The position numbers and the translations under genes were made by a program. Of a stretch of 64,000 bases of DNA, positions 58,647 to 64,000 are shown one piece after another. Under the pieces are notes generated by a model. That model had not been told where the DNA came from and made no database searches. It saw only the letters and a list, made by a program, of their open reading frames with translations. How positions within the stretch are numbered: position 1 is the first letter of the stretch; each line of letters begins with the position of its first letter. Source of the stretch: Halobaculum rubrum (GTDB lineage: Archaea; Halobacteriota; Halobacteria; Halobacteriales; Haloferacaceae); NCBI RefSeq assembly GCF_019880225.1, contig NZ_CP082284.1, positions 1,364,001-1,428,000 on the forward strand. Direction: 5' to 3'.

Positions 58647-59762
58647 GTGAGCACGCTCGAGCGCGACCCCGGCGACGGAATGGTCCAGGTCCTCGACGAG
58701 GAGGGCGGCGTCGTCGGCGACGTTCCGGACCTCTCCGAGGAGGAGTTCGTCGCGATGTACCGCCACATGAAACTCGCCCGCCACTTCGACGAGCGGGCGG
58801 TGTCGCTCCAGCGCCAGGGGCGGATGGGGACGTATCCGCCGCTGTCCGGACAGGAGGGCGCGCAGATCGGCTCCGCGATGGCGCTGGCCGAGGACGACTG
58901 GCTCGTCCCGTCCTACCGCGAACACGGCGCCGCGATGGTCCACGGACTGTCGCTCACGGAGACGCTGCTGTACTGGATGGGCGACGAGCGCGGGAGCCTC
59001 GTTCCCGAGGACGCGAACGTCTTCACTCCCGCCGTCCCCATCGCGAGTCAGATCCCGCACGCGACGGGGATGGCCTGGGCGGACAAGCTCAAGCACGACG
59101 GCGAGACGGACAGGGCGTTCATCTGCTACTTCGGCGACGGCGCCACCTCGGAAGGCGACTTCCACGAGGGGTTGAACTTCGCGGGCGTGTTCGACACGCC
59201 GAACGTGTTCTTCTGTAACAACAACCAGTGGGCCATCTCGGTCCCGCGCGAGCGCCAGACCGCCAGCGAGACGCTGGCGCAGAAGGCGGTCGCCTACGGC
59301 TTCGAGGGCGTCCAGATCGACGGGATGGACCCGCTGGCGGTGTACAAGGCGACGACGGCGGCGCTGGAGAAGGCGAAAAACCCCGGCGAGGGCGAGCGTC
59401 GTCCGACGCTGATCGAGGCGGTCCAGTACCGCTTCGGCGCCCACACCACCGCCGACGACCCGAGCGTCTACCGCGAGGACGACGAGGTCGAGGAGTGGAA
59501 GGCGAAAGACCCGATCCCACGGCTGGAGCGGTTCCTCCGGAACCAGGACGTCCTCGACGACGAGCGCGTCGCCGCGGTCGAGGAGTCGGTCCGCGAGCAG
59601 GTCGCCGACGCGATCGACGCCGCCGAGTCGACCGTGCGGCCCGATCCGGGGTCGATGTTCGACCACGTGTTCGCCGAGCAGACACCGGAGATCCGGCGGC
59701 AGGCAGCGGAGTTCGCACAGCTACGCGAGAAGTACGGCGACGAGGCGTTCGTCGAGGAGTGA
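58647..59762 (+). CDS. pdhA: Pyruvate dehydrogenase E1 alpha subunit (2-oxoacid dehydrogenase)
   Basis: 371 residues. Thiamine-diphosphate enzyme that decarboxylates the 2-oxoacid. The TPP motif GDGATSEGDFHEGLNFAGV then VFFCNNNQWAISVP is intact (G-D-G followed by N-N). The start is GTG at 58647 (VSTLERDPGDGMVQ), supported by AGGTGG 7-12 bases upstream; the frame continues to 58560 but its beginning lies in the promoter. Haloarchaeal complexes of this type include both pyruvate and branched-chain forms, so pyruvate specificity is an inference. It begins a pdhA-pdhB-pdhC operon. Confidence 0.9.
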   Translation: MSTLERDPGDGMVQVLDEEGGVVGDVPDLSEEEFVAMYRHMKLARHFDERAVSLQRQGRMGTYPPLSGQEGAQIGSAMALAEDDWLVPSYREHGAAMVHGLSLTETLLYWMGDERGSLVPEDANVFTPAVPIASQIPHATGMAWADKLKHDGETDRAFICYFGDGATSEGDFHEGLNFAGVFDTPNVFFCNNNQWAISVPRERQTASETLAQKAVAYGFEGVQIDGMDPLAVYKATTAALEKAKNPGEGERRPTLIEAVQYRFGAHTTADDPSVYREDDEVEEWKAKDPIPRLERFLRNQDVLDDERVAAVEESVREQVADAIDAAESTVRPDPGSMFDHVFAEQTPEIRRQAAEFAQLREKYGDEAFVEE

Positions 59763-59766
59763 GATC

Positions 59767-60780
59767 ATGAGCACGCAAGACCAAGACCGAGAGCAGACGG
59801 CCACGCAGAATCTGACACTGGTACAGTCGGTCCGCGACGCGCTCGCGACCGAGATGGAGTCGGACGACGACGTCCTCGTCATGGGCGAGGACGTGGGGAA
59901 GAACGGCGGCGTCTTCCGGGCGACCGAGGGCCTGTACGACGAGTTCGGCGAGGACCGCGTCATCGACACGCCGCTGGCGGAGTCGGGCATCATCGGCACC
60001 GCCGTCGGCATGGCCGCGATGGGGCTGAAGCCCGTCCCCGAGATCCAGTTCTCCGGGTTCGCGTACCCCGGGTTCGATCAGATCGTGAGCCACATGGCTC
60101 GACTGCGCACGCGCTCGCGGAGCCGCTACACGCTCCCGATGGTGCTGCGCATGCCCTACGGCGGCGGAATCCGCGCGCCCGAGCACCACTCGGAGTCGAA
60201 GGAGGCGTTCTACACCCACGAGGCCGGGCTGAAGGTGGTCATCCCCTCGACCCCGTACGACACGAAGGGGCTGCTCATCTCGGCGATCCGCGACCCCGAC
60301 CCCGTCGTCTTCATGGAGCCGAAGCTCATCTACCGCGCCTTCCGCGGCGACGTACCCGAGGGCGACTACGAGGTGCCGATCGGCGAGGCCGTCACCCGCC
60401 GCGAGGGCTCGGACGTGTCCGTGTTCACCTACGGCGCCATGACCCGACCGACCATGGAGGCAGCCGAGGAACTGGCCGAGGAGGGTATCGACGCCGAGGT
60501 CGTCGACCTGCGCACCGTCTCGCCGATGGACCGGGAATCTATCGTCGAGTCGTTCAAGAAGACCGGCCGCGCGTGCGTCGTCCACGAGGCGCCCAAGACC
60601 GGCGGGCTCGCCGGCGAGATCACCGCGACGCTGCAGGAGGAGGCGCTGTTGTACCAGGAGGCGCCGGTCAAGCGCGTCACCGGCTACGACGTGCCGTACC
60701 CGCTGTACGCGCTGGAGGACTACTACCTCCCGAACGCGGCGCGAGTCGCCGACGGTATCAAGGAGGCCGCGGAGTTCTAA
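59767..60780 (+). CDS. pdhB: Pyruvate dehydrogenase E1 beta subunit
   Basis: 337 residues, the second half of the E1 heterotetramer. NLTLVQSVRDALATEMESDD opens it; the transketolase-type pyrimidine domain includes VMGEDVGKNGGVFRATEGL and EIQFSGFAYPGFDQIVSHMA; the C-terminal domain contains DLRTVSPMDRESIVESFKKT. It starts 4 bases after the pdhA stop region (spacing typical of tight operons) and ends 3 bases before pdhC. Complete. Confidence 0.93.
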   Translation: MSTQDQDREQTATQNLTLVQSVRDALATEMESDDDVLVMGEDVGKNGGVFRATEGLYDEFGEDRVIDTPLAESGIIGTAVGMAAMGLKPVPEIQFSGFAYPGFDQIVSHMARLRTRSRSRYTLPMVLRMPYGGGIRAPEHHSESKEAFYTHEAGLKVVIPSTPYDTKGLLISAIRDPDPVVFMEPKLIYRAFRGDVPEGDYEVPIGEAVTRREGSDVSVFTYGAMTRPTMEAAEELAEEGIDAEVVDLRTVSPMDRESIVESFKKTGRACVVHEAPKTGGLAGEITATLQEEALLYQEAPVKRVTGYDVPYPLYALEDYYLPNAARVADGIKEAAEF

Positions 60781-60783
60781 CCC

Positions 60784-62433
60784 ATGGCCGAGAAGGAGTT
60801 CAAGCTCCCCGACGTCGGCGAGGGCGTCGCCGAGGGGGAGCTCGTCAACTGGCTGGTCGCCACCGGCGACACGGTCACCGAGGACCAGCCGGTCGCCGAG
60901 GTCGAGACCGACAAGGCGCTCGTGGAGGTCCCGTCCCCCTACAACGGGACGGTGAAGCAACTGCACGTCGAGGAGGGGCAGATGGTCCCCGTCGGCGACG
61001 TGATCGTCACGTACGACGTGCCCGAGGAGGGCGACGACGCCTCCGGCGAGTCCGGCGAGCCCGCCGGAGACGAGCCGGAGGCGACTGATCCGGATGGGTC
61101 CGCCGACGCCGACGCCGACGCGGCGAGCGGTGAGCCGGCGACGACCGACTCGGACGCGGGATCGGCGGACGAGGCGCCCGAACCGTCCTCCGGACGCGTG
61201 TTCGCGCCGCCGTCCGCGCGCCGGCTCGCCCGCGAACTCGGCGTCGACATCGCCGCCGTCGAGGGGAGCGGCCCCGGCGGCCGCGTCAGCGAGGGCGACG
61301 TTCGCGCACACGCGGAATCGGGCGAGTCCGGTGACGCCGGTGCCGCCGGCGGCGACTCGTCCGGTCCGAAGCAGGTCGACATGGGCAGCAAGCAGTCCGC
61401 AGTCTCCCGGAAGGGAGGAGACGACGCCGACGGAGCGACCGCCGAGGCCGCCGCCGGTTCCGCACCCTCGTCCGTGGAGGCCGCGGGGCGCGACCGAACG
61501 CTCGCGGTTCCCGCGACCCGCAAGGCCGCGGAGGACGCGGGCGTCGACCTCGACGACGTGCCGACCGACGAGACGCGCGACGGCGAGGCGTTCGTGACGA
61601 GCGAGCAGGTCCAGGGGTACGCGCAGGCAGTCAAGGAGGCGAAGGCTGCCGAAGCTGAAGGAGCCGCGGCCGGCGGCGACGAGACGGGCGCGCCCGACCG
61701 ATCCGCCGCGGCGGGTAACGGCGCGGCCGCCTCGCGCGAGCCGGAATCGGTTCCCTATCGCGGCGTGCGCCGGACCATCGGCGAGCAGATGGAGACCTCG
61801 AAGTACACGGCGCCGCACGTCAGCCATCACGACACGGCCGTCGTCGACGACTTGGTCGACGTGCGCGCGGACCTGAAGGAGCGCGCCGCCGAGCGCGACG
61901 TGCGACTCAGCTACATGCCGTTCGTCATGAAGGCGCTCGTGGCCGGTCTCAAGGAGTTCCCGTACCTCAACTCCGAGCTCCGCGAGGACAACGAGGAGAT
62001 CCTCCTGAAGAAGGAATACAACCTCGGCATCGCCGTCGCCACCGACGCGGGCCTGATGGTCCCCGTCGTGAAGCACGTCGACGAGAAGTCGATCCTCGAG
62101 CTCGCCGCGGAAGTGAACGACCTCGCCTCGCGCGCCCGCGAGCGAAAGGTCTCCCGCGAGGAGATGCAGGGCGGCACCTTCACGATCACCAACTTCGGCG
62201 CCATCGGCGGCGAGTACGCCACGCCGATCATCAACTACCCGGAGACGGCGATCATGGGGCTGGGCGCCATCGACGAGCGTCCGGTCGCCGAGGACGGCAC
62301 GGTCCGCGCGGCCCACACGCTCCCGCTGTCGCTGTCGATCGACCACCGCGTCATCGACGGCGCCGAGGCGGGCCAGTTCACGAACTACGTGATGGAGCGG
62401 CTGGAGAACCCGAGCCTGCTGCTGCTGGAGTAG
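60784..62433 (+). CDS. pdhC: Dihydrolipoamide acyltransferase (E2)
   Basis: 549 residues. The lipoyl domain (1-80) has ETDKALVEVPSP with lipoylation lysine K44. A long acidic linker leads to a peripheral-subunit-binding domain (FAPPSARRLARELGVDIAAV), and a second, similar segment (LAVPATRKAAEDAGVDLDDV) follows near residue 240. The catalytic domain ends with SIDHRVIDGAEAG, holding the active-site His. Two binding-like domains are unusual. Three bases separate it from pdhB. No E3 gene follows; threonine ammonia-lyase is next. Confidence 0.93.
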   Translation: MAEKEFKLPDVGEGVAEGELVNWLVATGDTVTEDQPVAEVETDKALVEVPSPYNGTVKQLHVEEGQMVPVGDVIVTYDVPEEGDDASGESGEPAGDEPEATDPDGSADADADAASGEPATTDSDAGSADEAPEPSSGRVFAPPSARRLARELGVDIAAVEGSGPGGRVSEGDVRAHAESGESGDAGAAGGDSSGPKQVDMGSKQSAVSRKGGDDADGATAEAAAGSAPSSVEAAGRDRTLAVPATRKAAEDAGVDLDDVPTDETRDGEAFVTSEQVQGYAQAVKEAKAAEAEGAAAGGDETGAPDRSAAAGNGAAASREPESVPYRGVRRTIGEQMETSKYTAPHVSHHDTAVVDDLVDVRADLKERAAERDVRLSYMPFVMKALVAGLKEFPYLNSELREDNEEILLKKEYNLGIAVATDAGLMVPVVKHVDEKSILELAAEVNDLASRARERKVSREEMQGGTFTITNFGAIGGEYATPIINYPETAIMGLGAIDERPVAEDGTVRAAHTLPLSLSIDHRVIDGAEAGQFTNYVMERLENPSLLLLE

Positions 62434-62550
62434 CTCGGCTCTCTCCCCTCCCTTCCGTCTCTCTGCCGTCCCTCGACGCTCTCCGACCGCCGACACGGGC
62501 TTCCGATCCGCGCAACTTTTGCACCGCGCTGGCGACACCGCCAGCAACGA

Positions 62551-63771
62551 ATGTCTTCCTCGGTCACGATCACCGATATCCGGCGCGCACGCGAGCGGTT
62601 CGATCCCGACATCGTCCGCGAGACGCCCGTCGAGCGCTCGCGCTCGCTCTCGGAGATGAGCGGCGCGGACGTGCGCCTCAAGATGGAGCACCTCCAGCGC
62701 ACGGGCTCGTTCAAGACACGCGGCGCCTCGAACAAGTTAGCCCAGATCGTCGATGCCGGCGACGCGGAGCGCGTCGTCGCCGCCAGCGCCGGCAACCACG
62801 CCCAGGGCGTCGCGCTCGCGGCCTCGAACGCCGGTATCTCCTCGACGGTCGTGATGCCCGAGGACGCCCCGCAGGCGAAGGTCGACGCGACCCGCGGCTA
62901 CGGCGCGGAGGTCGTCCTCCACGGTCGGGAGTTCCAGGGGGCCGTCGCGCACGCTCGTGACCTCGCCGAGGAGCCCGGCTCCGTCTTCGTTCACGCCTAC
63001 GACGACCCCGCCATCGTCGCCGGCCAGGGAACGCTCGGCCTCGAACTCGCCGAGCAGGTGCCCGATCTCGACACCGTGATCGTTCCCATCGGCGGCGGCG
63101 GACTCATCGGGGGGATCGCCACCGCGCTCGCGTCGGTCGCTCCCGAGGTCCGCGTCGTCGGCGTGCAGGCCGAGGACGCCGCGACGGTGCCCGACAGCCT
63201 CGACAAGGGCGAGCCCGTCGACCGCGAGCACACCCGGACCATCGCCGACGGCATCGCCACCGGAGGCGTCGCCGACCTCACATACGACCTCATCGAGCGC
63301 CACGTCGACGATGTCGTCACCGTCAGCGACGACGAGATCGCCCACGCCATCCTCACGCTGCTCCAGCGCGCCAAGCAGTTGGTCGAGGGCGCCGGCGCCG
63401 CCAGCGTCGCGGGCCTGCTGTCCGGTCGGATCGACGTGGCCGACGAGACGGCCGTCCCGCTGCTGTGTGGCGGTAACATCGACATGTCGATGCTCGACAC
63501 CGTCCTCGAACACGCGATGACCGACCGCGACCAGCTCCTCCGCCTGCGCGTCCGCATCGAGGACGAACCGGGCGAACTGTCGGCGCTCTCGACGGTGCTG
63601 GCCGACCGCGGCGCCAACGTCCGCCACGTCCGCCACGACCGCGCCGTCGAGGACCTGCGCGTCGGCGAGGCGTACCTCGTGTTCGAGGTCGCGGCGGCGG
63701 GCCGCGAGCACGCCGGCCAGCTCATCGACGCGATCCGCGACCGCGGCTACGAGGTCACTCGGATCAACTGA
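62551..63771 (+). CDS. ilvA: Threonine ammonia-lyase (PLP-dependent, with ACT domain)
   Basis: Deaminates threonine to 2-oxobutyrate, the first step of isoleucine synthesis. 406 residues. The PLP lysine is K55 in RTGSFKTRGA; the phosphate-binding loop is IGGGGLIGGIA, and NHAQGVALAA is a family signature. A single ACT domain at the C-terminus (about 325-406, LRVRIEDEPGELSALS) suggests the short allosteric form. It lies 117 bases after pdhC on the same strand and may have its own promoter. It is complete. Confidence 0.94.
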   Translation: MSSSVTITDIRRARERFDPDIVRETPVERSRSLSEMSGADVRLKMEHLQRTGSFKTRGASNKLAQIVDAGDAERVVAASAGNHAQGVALAASNAGISSTVVMPEDAPQAKVDATRGYGAEVVLHGREFQGAVAHARDLAEEPGSVFVHAYDDPAIVAGQGTLGLELAEQVPDLDTVIVPIGGGGLIGGIATALASVAPEVRVVGVQAEDAATVPDSLDKGEPVDREHTRTIADGIATGGVADLTYDLIERHVDDVVTVSDDEIAHAILTLLQRAKQLVEGAGAASVAGLLSGRIDVADETAVPLLCGGNIDMSMLDTVLEHAMTDRDQLLRLRVRIEDEPGELSALSTVLADRGANVRHVRHDRAVEDLRVGEAYLVFEVAAAGREHAGQLIDAIRDRGYEVTRIN

Positions 63772-63837
63772 GGGTCGGATCGCCGCTCGGCATGCGACCG
63801 GTTCGACTATTTACTCGGTTCGTGGTACCGATCCTTC

Positions 63838-63858
63838 TTCCAGTCGAAACCAAGGGGT
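63838..63858 (+). promoter_or_regulatory. ORB-like sequence at the right end of the window
   Basis: TTCCA-GT-CGAAAC-CA-AGGGGT matches all 17 fixed ORB positions and differs by one base in 21 from the ORB in the orc1 leader. It lies 67 bases after ilvA, in a 229-base stretch that continues beyond the window. TCTATATGAAC (63891) is a nearby TATA-like element. No gene is supported in 63772-64000. Confidence 0.65.
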
Positions 63859-64000
63859 TGTCGTCGCCGTGTCTGTCGATTCGAGGGTCTATATGAACAC
63901 GAATCGCGTTTCTCATTGTCTGACGTTCGACTGACGCCGGACCTACGGACGACCTACGCTCGACGGACTCGTTTATCGTTTCCGACACGTCGGCCGTCGC

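Noticed and set aside
63764-63988. Open frame of 74 codons after ilvA
   Set aside because: Basic composition, overlap with ilvA and an ORB inside it make a gene unlikely.

Overview
The window is chromosomal DNA of a haloarchaeon (class Halobacteria). The evidence is very high G+C, strongly acidic predicted proteins, many start codons 25-30 bases downstream of a TATA-like element (leaderless mRNAs), and archaeal genes such as Hel308, the KEOPS subunit Cgi121, PurO, Orc1/Cdc6, DNA polymerase D small subunit, archaeal signal peptidase and OapABC. Composition and gene order fit the Haloferax/Halorubrum side of the class, but the genus cannot be fixed from sequence reading. The window is about 90% coding and is core chromosome: I see no insertion sequence, integrase, prophage, toxin-antitoxin pair or CRISPR array.

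Layout. 1-16 kb: end of trpS, a 49-residue zinc-ribbon protein, a divergent pair of an ornithine-cyclodeaminase-family enzyme and a DAO-family flavoenzyme, pheS-pheT, universal stress proteins, a GNAT enzyme, hel308-cgi121, a CNNM/CorC + CaCA ion-transport operon and tRNA-Gln(CUG). 16-24 kb: an ABC-2 exporter, membrane proteins, a TetR regulator, and an operon for a secreted CARDB/COG1361-like protein with a MacB-type ABC exporter, headed by a TetR-type palindrome. 24-32 kb: purO, a phosphoesterase, a zinc-ribbon membrane protein, lysC with a possible leader peptide, a group of halophile-specific genes including a 29-residue membrane ORF, and a MATE exporter.

32.7-40.3 kb is the replication origin. 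oapA-oapB-oapC run left and orc1 runs right; sec11 and the DNA polymerase D small subunit lie beyond orc1. The intergenic region has two inverted origin recognition boxes (ORBs) with G-tails flanking an AT-rich unwinding region, and a third ORB in the orc1 leader. The pattern TTCCA, 2 bases, CGAAAC, 2 bases, AGGGGT also occurs, with at most one mismatch, at three remote places: by tRNA-Gln, inside the polymerase gene, and at the right end of the window.

40-64 kb: a Tat lipoprotein, a methyltransferase, DoxX, a thiamine-type ABC importer, an AI-2E family exporter, divergent rhodaneses, a SpoIIM-domain protein, uvrB, a second MATE exporter, lipA, the pyruvate dehydrogenase operon pdhABC (no E3 gene in the window) and threonine ammonia-lyase.

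No wholly new multi-gene system is obvious. The best leads are the dispersed ORBs, a concentration of unrelated short tandem repeats within about 8 kb of the origin, the lysC leader ORF, and the candidate operators before the ABC and pdh operons.
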